Assembly: GCF_002000085.1 (NCBI RefSeq)
Contig: NZ_MUZU01000008.1
Location: 124,001 to 188,000 of the forward strand
Direction of reading: 5' to 3'
From: Pseudocolwellia agarivorans
GTDB lineage: Bacteria > Pseudomonadota > Gammaproteobacteria > Enterobacterales > Alteromonadaceae
Length of the DNA: 64,000 nucleotides
Part shown: positions 45,048-54,091 of the stretch, in pieces
Position numbering within the stretch: position 1 is the first letter of the stretch
How the letters are laid out: every line of letters starts with the position of its first letter
Position numbers and translations under genes: made by a program
The notes under the pieces: model-generated
The model's input: only the letters and a program-made list of their open reading frames with translations
Databases searched by the model: none
What the model was told of the DNA's origin: nothing

Positions 45048-46224
45048 CATTGTTTTTCTTCTTTTTTGCGTTAATGCTGCAGGTAAAGCCACAGATGATA
45101 TTTATATTAATGCTTATGTAGGCGTAGGTTATGTTTATGAATCAGATAACAATTTTATTCATTCAGAAAAAGATAGTAATAAATTAATTGAAAGTGCATT
45201 AAACCTAACTTACGAATACAGCAATAATATTTCATTTGCAGGACAAGTCGCCTATCGTGAATTTGGTGAATACTTTACGGATAAAACACTAAGAATTGAC
45301 TACGCTAAATTAAACTATACCGATAGTTTTATTAACGATTCTGAACAGTCTCTATCTATTGGTCGCATAAAAATCCCCAGTGGTGTGTATAACTCGTCGC
45401 GAGATACTCCTATTACACGCCCTAGTATTATTATGCCTCAATCAGCCTATTTAGATTTATTTCGTAATCTTTGGCTCAGTACCGACGGTGTAATGCTATC
45501 TTCTTCACACCAATTAACACAGGGTATCGTTGATTTAACTTTAGGGTACGGTAAATTACATATTGATGATAATTTCAGTGATGTAACGTTAGGTTCTGAA
45601 ACTTCAGGTGATTGGGCAGAAGGTAATATAACGGTATTTGATCTACGTTATAATTCAGGCGACCTCTTATTTGGTCTTTCATATAATCATGTTCATCCTG
45701 AATACCTGAAAGTCTCTAGCGATACATTACCTATTTACCCTATAGGAAATAAAATACCTTCAATAAGTAATGGAGATGTAGAAGTAAGTACTTACGTTGC
45801 ATTTATACAGTACAACATAAATCGATTTGAAATAACCAGTGAATATACATATCGAGATGTTGTCGTTTCTGGTTATACTCCAACCCCGCCGAATAGCCGC
45901 CCAATGGAAGGTTATTACGCACAATTAAAATATGCAGCAACGTCATCACTCAACCTTATGTTAAGACATGAGAAATTTTATCGCTTTGCTGAAAGCAAAA
46001 ATGGTTTAGAAACACTAATAGGCATAGATCCAGCGTGGTATAATAATGCGACAACGTCTTCAATAGGCTTTAATTACAATATTGACGAACATTGGAGTGT
46101 TATTGCTGATATACATTATGTAGAAGGTTCGGGTTGGCTTCCTCCGTTTTCATATCAAGTACCTGAATCCGTGGAGAAAAAGCACTGGACACTGGCTGCT
46201 TTTGAAGTTGTTTATGTATTTTAG
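45025..46224 (+). CDS. Porin-like outer-membrane protein in the GGDEF-EAL operon
   Basis: 399 residues with signal peptide (LLVNIVFLLFCVNAAGKA) and long runs of amphipathic strands, ending AAFEVVYVF as outer-membrane barrels do. The segment SLSIGRIKIPSGVYNSSRDTP is typical of porin-like proteins. A strong Shine-Dalgarno (AAGGAG) sits inside the preceding gene. The overlap with the PstS-like gene and the 50-base gap to the GGDEF-EAL gene suggest one mRNA. Substrate unknown. Confidence 0.78.
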   Translation: MLLRLLVNIVFLLFCVNAAGKATDDIYINAYVGVGYVYESDNNFIHSEKDSNKLIESALNLTYEYSNNISFAGQVAYREFGEYFTDKTLRIDYAKLNYTDSFINDSEQSLSIGRIKIPSGVYNSSRDTPITRPSIIMPQSAYLDLFRNLWLSTDGVMLSSSHQLTQGIVDLTLGYGKLHIDDNFSDVTLGSETSGDWAEGNITVFDLRYNSGDLLFGLSYNHVHPEYLKVSSDTLPIYPIGNKIPSISNGDVEVSTYVAFIQYNINRFEITSEYTYRDVVVSGYTPTPPNSRPMEGYYAQLKYAATSSLNLMLRHEKFYRFAESKNGLETLIGIDPAWYNNATTSSIGFNYNIDEHWSVIADIHYVEGSGWLPPFSYQVPESVEKKHWTLAAFEVVYVF

Positions 46225-46274
46225 TTTGATATTATAAATGTATATAAAAAAATAGATTATTGAAGGGTTAAGTA

Positions 46275-48695
46275 TTGAAAGGATTGTTCAAAGGGCTATT
46301 ATTTAAATCCGTTACCGTATTTTTTTCAATAGCTTTGGCTACCTTTTATTTAAGCTATTTATATACAAATTACAGCCAAGAAATTGGTATTAAGAATGAA
46401 CTTAATCAAATAAAAAACCAAGTTGACCAAGCGTTAAATGTATTACTTCAGCAAAGGGTTGAACAATTAACATCTCTTGCTGAAGAAATGTTTTTATTAA
46501 AAGAGAACAGTACTAAGCAAACAAAAAGTTCGTTAGACCATTTAAAAAATATATGGCCAAAAGTAAAAATTAACCGTTCGCTTACCAGCCTTTATCTTGA
46601 TTCAGAAAAAGAGTTATTACTTGGCAAACCTCTACCTGAATTTTTAATGCAGCAAGGGATGAAAGCTAGGCAAAACCTGCAACCTTTTCATCAAATTTAT
46701 TGTGGTTTGTCTTGCGAAATTGCAATATCTATTCCTATTTATATTCATGGTAAAACAGCCTCTCTCACCCTAACATCAGAACTATTACCTGCAATTGTTT
46801 ATGCCAGCGAATCTTTAGATCTTGATATTGGCCTTATTAACCAAACTAAATTATTTAAAAACAATGAAATAAGTAAAACCTACCCTTTTGAAATATTAAC
46901 CAACATCAAAGATAACGCGCCGATAATCAATCAAATGGCGGAGCAGAAAAAGGAGTTAGCAACACTTCAAACAGGTTACCTTTATCATAACGAAGTAACA
47001 GATAAAAATATTTATTTTTGGGGGAAAACTTTTGGCGAAAAAGGCAATGAAGCTACTTTTATTTTCCTAAAAGATGTAACTCTCACAATGCACAAATATC
47101 AAACTCAGAAAAAGAGCATACTTTTTCATAGCGCTGCAATTTCCTTTGGTATTATTATTGTTATTGTCATGTTAGTTTTTTTCCCTTTAAAAAGATTACA
47201 CCTATTAACCGATGTGATTGAAGCCATTGGAGCTAAAAACTATTACCAAGCGAAAAAAATATTAGGAGACCTTAAAAGCTCAGACAGTAATGATGAATTA
47301 AGTACCTTATCATTTGCAATGAACAAAGCGCTGCACCGTATTGAAGGTTACGAAAAAAAAATAGTCGCCAACCAAAAAGCATTCAAACAGCAAGCCACAG
47401 TAGATAACCTCACACAACTTTTAAATAGAAATGCTTTCATTCAAAATTTAACAGAACTACAAGAAGACCCGCAGCATAATGAGATTGCATTAGCCCTTAT
47501 TGACTTAGACGGGTTCAAACCTGTAAACGATAATCTAGGCCATGAAGCTGGAGATGATGTATTAAAACAAGTAGGTCAACGGTTAAATAACATTTCCATC
47601 GATAAGGTTGTTGCATACCGTTTAGGTGGTGACGAGTTTGTAGTGAGCATTGAAAACATAGCCAACAAACAACGTTTATATGATCAATTATTATCACTAT
47701 TTAATGATAACTTTATTATTAGCGGTACAACCATAAAAATAACGGCGAGTATTGGTATTGCAATAGGTAATTTATCAACATCATCCCATAGTGAATTACT
47801 TCGCCAAGCTGATATTGCAATGTACGAAGCTAAAAAACTCGGTAAAAATCGATTCTGCGTATTTGAATCTTCGATGATGGAGTATTCAAATCTACGTTTT
47901 ACCATTACTAATGACTTTATAACCTCACTTCAAAATGGCGATATTTATCTTAATTTTCAGCCCATCATTGATCTAAAAACACAAAAAATAATGAAGTTAG
48001 AAGCACTGTCTCGCTGGAATCATTCACAAGTTGGTTTTATCAGACCTGATATTTTTGTTTCCATCATTGAGGGAACCTCTTATATTCAAGACTTAAGTTA
48101 CTGGCTTATTAGACAATGTATATTACAACTTGTTGAGCTCAGAAATAGTGGCTTTGACGAGATTATTATTTCAATAAATATAAGTGCTGCACAAATTTCT
48201 GATGATAACTCAATAGGATTTATTAAAGATGAATGTGATAAGAACACTGTGCCTTATCATTTAATTGAATTAGAAATCACAGAAACTTCATTAATTTCCA
48301 ACTTTAAAGCCGCTAAAGACTGGATTAGTAATGCCCAAAACATAGGTTTTAAAGTATCTATTGATGACTTTGGTACCGGCTACTCATCACTATCCTATTT
48401 AACCCTTTTTCCTTTTAATACGGTAAAAATAGATCGTTCTTTAATTAAAAATATTCCTGAAGATTTAAACCAACAAAAAATAGCTAAATCGATTATTAGA
48501 ATGCTACAAGAGCTTGAAGTTGACGTGGTTGTTGAAGGTGTTGAACATAAAGCTCAGTTTGATGTAATCGAAAAGTTAGGTGCAGATATGGTACAAGGTT
48601 ATTATTTCTCAAGACCATTAAACAAGAAAAGTTTAAATAAGGTTTTAGATGATTATAAAACTAACCACTGCATATTCCCTCCTCTATCCCCGTAA
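46275..48695 (+). CDS. Membrane GGDEF-EAL protein with periplasmic sensor domain
   Basis: 806 residues. Membrane helices at about 12-30 and 283-304 enclose a 250-residue periplasmic region containing a close cysteine pair (C143, C147 in YCGLSC). A short linker leads to a GGDEF domain (GGDEF 451-455 intact, no RxxD I-site at the usual place) and an EAL domain with EAL 576-578, NIS (635-637), EITE, DDFGTG, K718 and EGVE all present. Both cyclase and phosphodiesterase activities are therefore possible. The start is TTG. It probably reads signals relayed by the two envelope proteins encoded just upstream. Confidence 0.92.
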   Translation: MKGLFKGLLFKSVTVFFSIALATFYLSYLYTNYSQEIGIKNELNQIKNQVDQALNVLLQQRVEQLTSLAEEMFLLKENSTKQTKSSLDHLKNIWPKVKINRSLTSLYLDSEKELLLGKPLPEFLMQQGMKARQNLQPFHQIYCGLSCEIAISIPIYIHGKTASLTLTSELLPAIVYASESLDLDIGLINQTKLFKNNEISKTYPFEILTNIKDNAPIINQMAEQKKELATLQTGYLYHNEVTDKNIYFWGKTFGEKGNEATFIFLKDVTLTMHKYQTQKKSILFHSAAISFGIIIVIVMLVFFPLKRLHLLTDVIEAIGAKNYYQAKKILGDLKSSDSNDELSTLSFAMNKALHRIEGYEKKIVANQKAFKQQATVDNLTQLLNRNAFIQNLTELQEDPQHNEIALALIDLDGFKPVNDNLGHEAGDDVLKQVGQRLNNISIDKVVAYRLGGDEFVVSIENIANKQRLYDQLLSLFNDNFIISGTTIKITASIGIAIGNLSTSSHSELLRQADIAMYEAKKLGKNRFCVFESSMMEYSNLRFTITNDFITSLQNGDIYLNFQPIIDLKTQKIMKLEALSRWNHSQVGFIRPDIFVSIIEGTSYIQDLSYWLIRQCILQLVELRNSGFDEIIISINISAAQISDDNSIGFIKDECDKNTVPYHLIELEITETSLISNFKAAKDWISNAQNIGFKVSIDDFGTGYSSLSYLTLFPFNTVKIDRSLIKNIPEDLNQQKIAKSIIRMLQELEVDVVVEGVEHKAQFDVIEKLGADMVQGYYFSRPLNKKSLNKVLDDYKTNHCIFPPLSP

Positions 48696-48698
48696 CCA

Positions 48699-48873
48699 TT
48701 CAAGATGCAGGTTTCAGTGGGAACTAAAAACAATTTAGGCACAGATTTTACGTTCCAAACAAAATCTAAGGTCTACATCCATGTAAGAACCTGACTAAAG
48801 TTAATAACGAAACATAAATTGTTTTTAGACCCATCGTAGAGGCGCTTAAGTAACCTGAACTTGAGATAAGCAA
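48699..48873. repeat. Imperfect inverted-repeat element downstream of the GGDEF-EAL gene
   Basis: An inner perfect 14-bp inverted repeat, CTAAAAACAATTTA (48724-48737) and its complement (48815-48828), is flanked by related outer ends TTCAAGATGCAGGTT (48699-48713) and TAACCTGAACTTGAG (48851-48865). The right-hand end, 48852-48873, matches 18 of 22 positions of the repeat end at 61874. It looks like a small non-coding mobile element or its remnant. Confidence 0.55.
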
Positions 48874-48880
48874 TCAAAAA

Positions 48881-49486
48881 CTAAGTGAATGTGTTTTCAA
48901 TAACCACTTGGTTTAAAGGTAACTGCCCCCCCCTTGGAAAAGCAGGTTTTTCAGCTTTACCAATCGCCACAAACATACTAATAACATGGTCTTCAGGTAA
49001 GTTAATTAATTCAGCGACCTTATTAAAATCAAAGCCATCCATAGGAACAGAGTCATACCCCATGGCTTTTGCACTCAGCATTAAGGTTTGTGCTGCCATG
49101 CCACAAGACCTCATAGCTTCGTCACGCTGAACACTGTCTTTACCTTGATAATATTGCTCGATCATAGGTAATAAAAATTGCTGTGTTTCTACAGGTGCAT
49201 TTGCCCAATAACGTTCAGGTTGCTTTTTCCAAGCATTTAAATCAGCGCAAAGCACAATAAGTACCGACGCATCAGTTATTTGAGCTTGATCCCAAGCCGC
49301 AACTCTTAACTGTTCACGCAATGCTTTATCTTTTACCACCACAAATCGCCAATTTTGTATGTTATAAGCGGTTGGCGACAAAACAGCTAACGACAGTAAC
49401 TGCTCTAATTCCTGCTCGGGTATTTGGTAATCTTTTTGATAATGTTTAATTGAACGTCGTGAATTAATTGCTTCTAATGTATTCAT
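48881..49486 (-). CDS. Nitroreductase family FMN oxidoreductase
   Basis: 201 residues with the family opening INSRRSIKHYQKDYQIPEQELEQ, SPTAYNIQNWRFVVV (FMN contact) and the C-terminal DFDFN/GKAEKPAFPRGG region. Reduces nitro compounds or quinones with NAD(P)H. Divergent from a LysR-type regulator gene 127 bases away, which probably controls it. Confidence 0.9.
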   Translation of the reverse strand: MNTLEAINSRRSIKHYQKDYQIPEQELEQLLSLAVLSPTAYNIQNWRFVVVKDKALREQLRVAAWDQAQITDASVLIVLCADLNAWKKQPERYWANAPVETQQFLLPMIEQYYQGKDSVQRDEAMRSCGMAAQTLMLSAKAMGYDSVPMDGFDFNKVAELINLPEDHVISMFVAIGKAEKPAFPRGGQLPLNQVVIENTFT

Positions 49487-49566
49487 AATAAAATCCTCAT
49501 ACTAAGTTGAGCTTATTATCTACTATTGCAACCTTTACGATAATAACTAAAATACAACAATATCTT

Positions 49567-49581
49567 TTGCATAAACTGCAA
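49567..49581. promoter_or_regulatory. LysR-type operator in the nitroreductase/regulator promoter region
   Basis: TTGCA-TAAAC-TGCAA fits the T-N11-A palindrome of LysR sites. A second TTGCAA lies at 49526-49531. Position between divergent regulator and target is classical. Confidence 0.6.
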
Positions 49582-49613
49582 CAATAAAAATTCAACCTAA
49601 GTAGCTCATTCTC

Positions 49614-50510
49614 ATGTTTAACAAATTAAAAATATTTACCAAGGTTATTGAATGTGGAAACTTCTCAAAAGCAGCAAAGGCTCTTAATACCACAACATCT
49701 TCCGTGTCTCGCCATATCGATGCATTAGAGCGCGAACTAGAGATTAAATTGTTAAACCGTAGCACTCGCCATATAGAATTAACCGAAGCAGGTGAAAAGC
49801 TATTGGATAGGTCAAAAAAGCTTATTGCTGACTTTGACGACACCATCAATATGATTAAGCCCACAACAAACGAACCTGAAGGGTATTTAAAAATATCGGT
49901 ATTCGAAAGTTTTGGTCGACTGTGTATATGCCCGCTCTTACCAAAATTTTTAGCTAAGTACCCAAAAATCAACATAGACATTGCGTTAGAAAATCAAATG
50001 ACCAATTTGTACCGCGATGAAATTGATTTAGCCATACGCATTGGCGAACCAGAAGATTCAAGTTTAGTCATGAAAAAGCTGGTAAATAACCGCGTGGTTG
50101 TTTGTGGCACTCCAAAATATTTTGAAGCGCATACCCTACCTAAGTCTCCTAACGACTTAACCAACCATAATTGCTTAACCGTAAAAAACAATAACTATGG
50201 GGGGTTTTGGTATTTCAAAAAAGCCAACCAATGTTTAAAAGTGCCTATTAGCGGTAACTTAGTATCGCAAGGTGGCGCTCCGTTATTAATAGCCGGAAAG
50301 CAAAACGCAGGCGTTTTATTATTGTCATATTGGATGGTAAAAAGTGAGTTAGAAAAAAATGAACTAACTGAAGTACTCACCGACTGGCAAGCGTCTTTAT
50401 ATGAAAATGGCAGTGGGAGTATTTATGCGGTTTTCAAAAGTAATAAATACATGAAACCCGCATTAAGAATATTTATTGATTATATTGTAGAAGAGTTATC
50501 AGGAATGTAA
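49614..50510 (+). CDS. LysR-family transcriptional regulator
   Basis: 298 residues with an N-terminal winged helix-turn-helix (KIFTKVIECGNFSKAAKALN... SSVSRHIDALE) and a substrate-binding domain. It resembles the AaeR/CrgA-type subgroup acting as regulators of neighbouring redox genes. Most likely regulates the divergent nitroreductase gene and itself; the inducer is unknown. It ends 7 bases from the converging RraB-like gene. Confidence 0.9.
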   Translation: MFNKLKIFTKVIECGNFSKAAKALNTTTSSVSRHIDALERELEIKLLNRSTRHIELTEAGEKLLDRSKKLIADFDDTINMIKPTTNEPEGYLKISVFESFGRLCICPLLPKFLAKYPKINIDIALENQMTNLYRDEIDLAIRIGEPEDSSLVMKKLVNNRVVVCGTPKYFEAHTLPKSPNDLTNHNCLTVKNNNYGGFWYFKKANQCLKVPISGNLVSQGGAPLLIAGKQNAGVLLLSYWMVKSELEKNELTEVLTDWQASLYENGSGSIYAVFKSNKYMKPALRIFIDYIVEELSGM

Positions 50511-50517
50511 GCTCACA

Positions 50518-50841
50518 CTAAGCTTCAATACCCCAACCGTCGTTATAGCCGTTAAACTTAGTGGCTATTTGTTCAAACTGCGCTTCTTGAGCCACAATAG
50601 CATCATAGATAGGTGTTAGTTTTATTGAACAATCTAAATCCCAAACATTAGGTGTTTCATCAGGGTGAATATCGCACGCAATGTCTGGTGCTACTTCAGC
50701 AAGATGAGCAGCCATCGCTTCTGCATCTTCTTTTTGTGCAAATAGTTGAAAAAAAACAACGTTATGAACAATCGTTAAATCAATACCTGCTTCCTGCATT
50801 TCTGCCAATACTTGGCCTGTTTCATCGTTTGGAAAAGTCAT
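50518..50841 (-). CDS. RraB/DUF695-like regulator of ribonuclease E
   Basis: 107 residues. The opening FPNDETGQVLAEMQEAGIDLTIVHNVVFF and the closing NGYNDGWGIEA are the RraB-family pattern. RraB of E. coli binds RNase E and alters its substrate choice; members outside enterobacteria are mostly untested. Stand-alone gene. Confidence 0.8.
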   Translation of the reverse strand: MTFPNDETGQVLAEMQEAGIDLTIVHNVVFFQLFAQKEDAEAMAAHLAEVAPDIACDIHPDETPNVWDLDCSIKLTPIYDAIVAQEAQFEQIATKFNGYNDGWGIEA

Positions 50842-50915
50842 GTGCTACAAAGCTCTATAAAATAATGTCTTCTATTATAAACGCCAATATTTTAAATGGA
50901 TATAAAACTCATCAA

Positions 50916-51488
50916 TTAATGATCAAAGTTACTCCACGGTAACCAATGTAAACCTAAACGTAAGCCATTGACTATTTGTGCTTCGCTGTTTGAATGATAT
51001 CCGTAAACACGCAATCCAAAAATATGAAGCATAATACTTGCGGCTTTTTGCTTAGCTTCGTCTTCGCTATAAAGGGTTGAAAGCTGCTCTGTATATATAC
51101 CTTCAATAGTTGCTAAATAGCTTGATATATATTCTCTCAAATCGCTTTGCTCATCTAGCTCAAGTTGGCTTTTTAGTAAAAAACAACTGCAATAACCTGC
51201 TTGTGCTGATTCTTCTACAAACGAAAGTAAGATCTCACAAATGGTTTGTTCAACACCTTGTTTTTGATTAAATTTATTCTTTAAGTTAGTGATTGAACTT
51301 TGGGCATAAAAATCGATAGACTCTTTGAATAAACCTTCTTTATTGCCAAAAGCTAAATAAACACTTCCCGGTTTTAAGCCAGTTACTTCAAACAAAGCCT
51401 GCATCGACGTAGCACTGTAACCTACCCGCCAAAAAAGTGATGTAGCTTTATCTAAAACAGTTTGTCGATCAAATTGTACTTTTGCCAT
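50916..51488 (-). CDS. TetR-family transcriptional repressor
   Basis: 190 residues; N-terminal HTH (VLDKATSLFWRVGYSATSMQALFEVTGLKPGSVYLAFGNKE in outline) and an alpha-helical ligand domain with cysteines in GYCSCFLLKSQL. The AcuR/YjdC-like group is the nearest resemblance. Divergent from the peroxiredoxin gene with three operator-like palindromes between, so it should repress that gene and itself; two cysteines suggest a redox or electrophile signal. Confidence 0.9.
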   Translation of the reverse strand: MAKVQFDRQTVLDKATSLFWRVGYSATSMQALFEVTGLKPGSVYLAFGNKEGLFKESIDFYAQSSITNLKNKFNQKQGVEQTICEILLSFVEESAQAGYCSCFLLKSQLELDEQSDLREYISSYLATIEGIYTEQLSTLYSEDEAKQKAASIMLHIFGLRVYGYHSNSEAQIVNGLRLGLHWLPWSNFDH

Positions 51489-51536
51489 ATTCCAAGTTAC
51501 TCACACTTTGTACTATGGAGAGCATATTACAATAAA

Positions 51537-51552
51537 TTGAATGTTTGTTCAA
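51537..51552. promoter_or_regulatory. TetR operator-like palindrome 1
   Basis: TTGAATGTTTGTTCAA; consensus of the three sites is TTGAAYGNNYRTTCAA. Closest to the tetR-family gene. Confidence 0.7.
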
Positions 51553-51560
51553 AAAATAAC

Positions 51561-51576
51561 TTGAACGTTCATTCAA
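51561..51576. promoter_or_regulatory. TetR operator-like palindrome 2
   Basis: TTGAACGTTCATTCAA, 24 bp after site 1 (start to start). Central copy. Confidence 0.75.
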
Positions 51577-51583
51577 AAGATGA

Positions 51584-51599
51584 TTGAATGAGCATTCAA
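51584..51599. promoter_or_regulatory. TetR operator-like palindrome 3
   Basis: TTGAATGAGCATTCAA, 23 bp after site 2 and 26 bases before the peroxiredoxin ATG. Confidence 0.75.
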
Positions 51600-51624
51600 G
51601 ATAAATTAACGCTTAGGATCAACT

Positions 51625-52269
51625 ATGTCTTTAACTGAAACAATTAACGAATATAAAGCGGGCTTTAAAGAAAAAGCACCACAAAATGTACAAGAACTTA
51701 TGCAACAAGCTACACAAGCACTTGCTGACTCAGGTATTACTTTAAAATCACCTAAAACAAACGACACTATGCCAGCATTTACTTTACCTAATGCTCAAGG
51801 CGATAACGTTTCATTATCAAGTTTATTAGAAAGTGGTCCTGTAGTTGTTACTTTTTATCGTGGTGGCTGGTGTCCGTACTGCAACTTTGAATTACGTGAA
51901 TATCAAAAATCATTAGCAGAAATAAAAGCATTAGGCGCAACCTTAGTTGCGATTACTCCTGAACTACCTGATGCGTCGCTTTCAACCTCTGAAAAAAATG
52001 AACTAGAGTTTGAAGTACTAACAGATGTAAATGCAGAATACGCGAAAAGCTTAGGCTTAGTGTTCTCTTTACCTGAAGCATTAAGGCCTATTTATTTATC
52101 ATTTGGTATTGATGTAGAAGCACACAATGGTGAAGGTCAATTCGATTTACCACTGGCTGCAACTTTTGTAATAGCAAAAGACGGCACAATCGCCAGCGCT
52201 TTTGTTGATGCCGATTACACAGCAAGGCAAGAACCTAGCGACGTAATAAACACGTTAAAAAGTTTGTAA
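51625..52269 (+). CDS. AhpC/TSA-family peroxiredoxin-like protein
   Basis: 214 residues with a thioredoxin fold; active-site motif FYRGGWCPYCNFELREYQ with C83 and C86, which resembles the CxxC of the peroxiredoxin-like (Prx-like2/AhpC-TSA) group. No signal peptide, so cytoplasmic. It probably removes peroxides or acts as a disulfide reductase. Divergent from the TetR gene; the promoter region carries three phased palindromes. A strong terminator follows. Confidence 0.88.
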   Translation: MSLTETINEYKAGFKEKAPQNVQELMQQATQALADSGITLKSPKTNDTMPAFTLPNAQGDNVSLSSLLESGPVVVTFYRGGWCPYCNFELREYQKSLAEIKALGATLVAITPELPDASLSTSEKNELEFEVLTDVNAEYAKSLGLVFSLPEALRPIYLSFGIDVEAHNGEGQFDLPLAATFVIAKDGTIASAFVDADYTARQEPSDVINTLKSL

Positions 52270-52286
52270 GCTTACTGGCTAAAGTT

Positions 52287-52320
52287 AAACAAGGCGCTGC
52301 AATAGCGCCTTGTTTAGTTT
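52287..52320 (+). terminator. Terminator after the peroxiredoxin gene
   Basis: AAACAAGGCGCT (52287-52298) and AGCGCCTTGTTT (52304-52315), loop of 5 bases, then AGTTTT. A 12-bp perfect stem. Confidence 0.92.
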
Positions 52321-52546
52321 TGATCAAATATTCGACACCTATATTAAAATGGGTAACTCTCAATTTTTCAAGTCGATGAGTCAGAACTAATACACTTAGT
52401 TCGACTTCATACATAAAAGTTAACCATGAAACTGACTTACTTCTTTAAATACTTATCAGCCTTAAATTCTTCATGCTTTTCAGGATAATAAATTACAAAA
52501 GTTGAATAACTTCTAGTGTTTAATCCCAATAATTAATTGATTATTT

Positions 52547-54049
52547 CTACGGCCCAAAATTCAACGCACACCCTTGTAAAAACTGCTGAATCTTTTTCTC
52601 TTTATAAAGGTCGCCTTTATTGGGCTGGTTTTGAGCAAGAGGAGGAAATGCACCATAGCCTGCTAATAAACAATGCCAAGACATTGAATCGAAATAAGCG
52701 CCTATTTGTTGTCTTTCAATCTCTTTGCCTAGGTCTTCGCATGTGTACCAAATATTAAGTAGTTGATATAACGAGTCTGATAAATGCGTGTTGTCGCGAT
52801 TGGCACGCCAGTAGTCGCTATCGTCTCGGGTGTTTAGTTTATAATGGGCAACTATGTAATCTCTTACGCCATCAAATCTTTTGGCAAGTTCGATATTAAA
52901 CTCGTTTCTATTTTTGTTAGTAAAACCGCCTTGTTCGAATTGGTCGATAAAAATCTCAAGGCTAATTTGTACTAAATGTAGAGCGGTTGCTTCAAGTGGT
53001 TCAATAAAGCCTTGCGACAAACCTAAACCAATACAGTTATTTGCCCAATGTGTTTCTAAGCGCCCTATTTTCATTTTTAAATGGCGCGCTTGCTCTGGGC
53101 TATCAAGGCAATTTAAGTGCCTGCGTAGCTCTGTTTCGGCTTCGTTTGGGGTAATAAAGTCTGCGCTATAAACATAGCCATTGCCGAAGCGATTTTTTAA
53201 GGGTATTTTCCAACACCAGCCAGCGGATAGTGCAGTAGAAACAGTTTCAACGGGAATGGTTTCGCTGATAGGCGTAGGCATGACAATCGCCGAATCGTTA
53301 AATAGGTTTTCTTTATAACTGTTAAATTTTACGCCAAGTGTTTTTTGCATTAATACGGCAGCAAAGCCTGAACAGTCTATAAAAAAGTCGCCTGTAATTT
53401 TTTCTTCTGAGCTTGTTCTAAGAGCTGAAATATCTCTATTTGGGTGTTGTTCAACCGCTATTATTTTTTCTTTAAGATGAGTTACACCTAAGGTAATGGC
53501 ATGCTCAGCTAAAAATTCGCCCAGTAGGTGTGAGTCAAAGTGATAGCCGTATTCCATTTGAAACGGGAAGTTTGCAGGCGCTATTGGGCTTTTACCTTGT
53601 TTGGCTAATAAACCATTAAGGATGAAATCGTCAGGCTGGGTATGAGTGTCTAACCCTAAACGACGAGTACGACAATTTACGGTAAAAGGTTTTGCGGTAA
53701 AGGTATCCACTTGTGAGAAGAAGGGGTGACTATAGCTTTTTACGCCTGATGCAGGACTCCAGCCGTCGAAGCGAATATTCACTTTATAAGTGGCGTTACA
53801 ATGTGGCATCCATAGCGATTCTTCCACTTCAATCATTTCAAAAAAACGCTTTAAGCTCGGCGTAGAACCTTCACCTACACCAATAATGCCTATTTCAGGC
53901 GCTTCAACTAAGGTGATTTTTATATTGTGATTAGACCATTTTTTAGCAAATAAGTTAGCCGCCATCCAACCTGCAGTGCCGCCGCCTAAAATAACAAGGT
54001 GTAGTGGTTTATTACTTTGGGTATTTGAGCTTTGGTTTTCTGAATTCAT
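52547..54049 (-). CDS. Tryptophan halogenase-like flavoprotein (second of pair)
   Basis: 500 residues. FAD-binding GGGTAGWMAANLF, the GVGEGSTPS loop, and the halogenase WxWxIP signature (AGWCWKIPLKNRFGNG) are present, as is the catalytic-type lysine in YKVNIRFDGW. Genes of this type cluster with TonB-dependent receptors in polysaccharide loci of marine bacteria, where their substrate is mostly unknown. Located 42 bases downstream of the paralogue that ends at 54092, on the same strand. Confidence 0.9.
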   Translation of the reverse strand: MNSENQSSNTQSNKPLHLVILGGGTAGWMAANLFAKKWSNHNIKITLVEAPEIGIIGVGEGSTPSLKRFFEMIEVEESLWMPHCNATYKVNIRFDGWSPASGVKSYSHPFFSQVDTFTAKPFTVNCRTRRLGLDTHTQPDDFILNGLLAKQGKSPIAPANFPFQMEYGYHFDSHLLGEFLAEHAITLGVTHLKEKIIAVEQHPNRDISALRTSSEEKITGDFFIDCSGFAAVLMQKTLGVKFNSYKENLFNDSAIVMPTPISETIPVETVSTALSAGWCWKIPLKNRFGNGYVYSADFITPNEAETELRRHLNCLDSPEQARHLKMKIGRLETHWANNCIGLGLSQGFIEPLEATALHLVQISLEIFIDQFEQGGFTNKNRNEFNIELAKRFDGVRDYIVAHYKLNTRDDSDYWRANRDNTHLSDSLYQLLNIWYTCEDLGKEIERQQIGAYFDSMSWHCLLAGYGAFPPLAQNQPNKGDLYKEKKIQQFLQGCALNFGP

Positions 54050-54091
54050 ATTCTGCCTTTACCTTGTTATTTAACCTAGATTCAAATGGCT

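Noticed and set aside
48790-48805. CTAAAGTTA resembling the CrbR half-site after the GGDEF-EAL gene
   Set aside because: Only one half-site, no matching left arm, and not in front of a gene start.
52322-52546. A minus-strand frame starting near 52420 in the gap after the peroxiredoxin gene
   Set aside because: It runs through the terminator and into the antisense of the peroxiredoxin gene and lacks a Shine-Dalgarno; only a small GAACTAA/TTAGTTC hairpin (52384-52402) is present in the gap.
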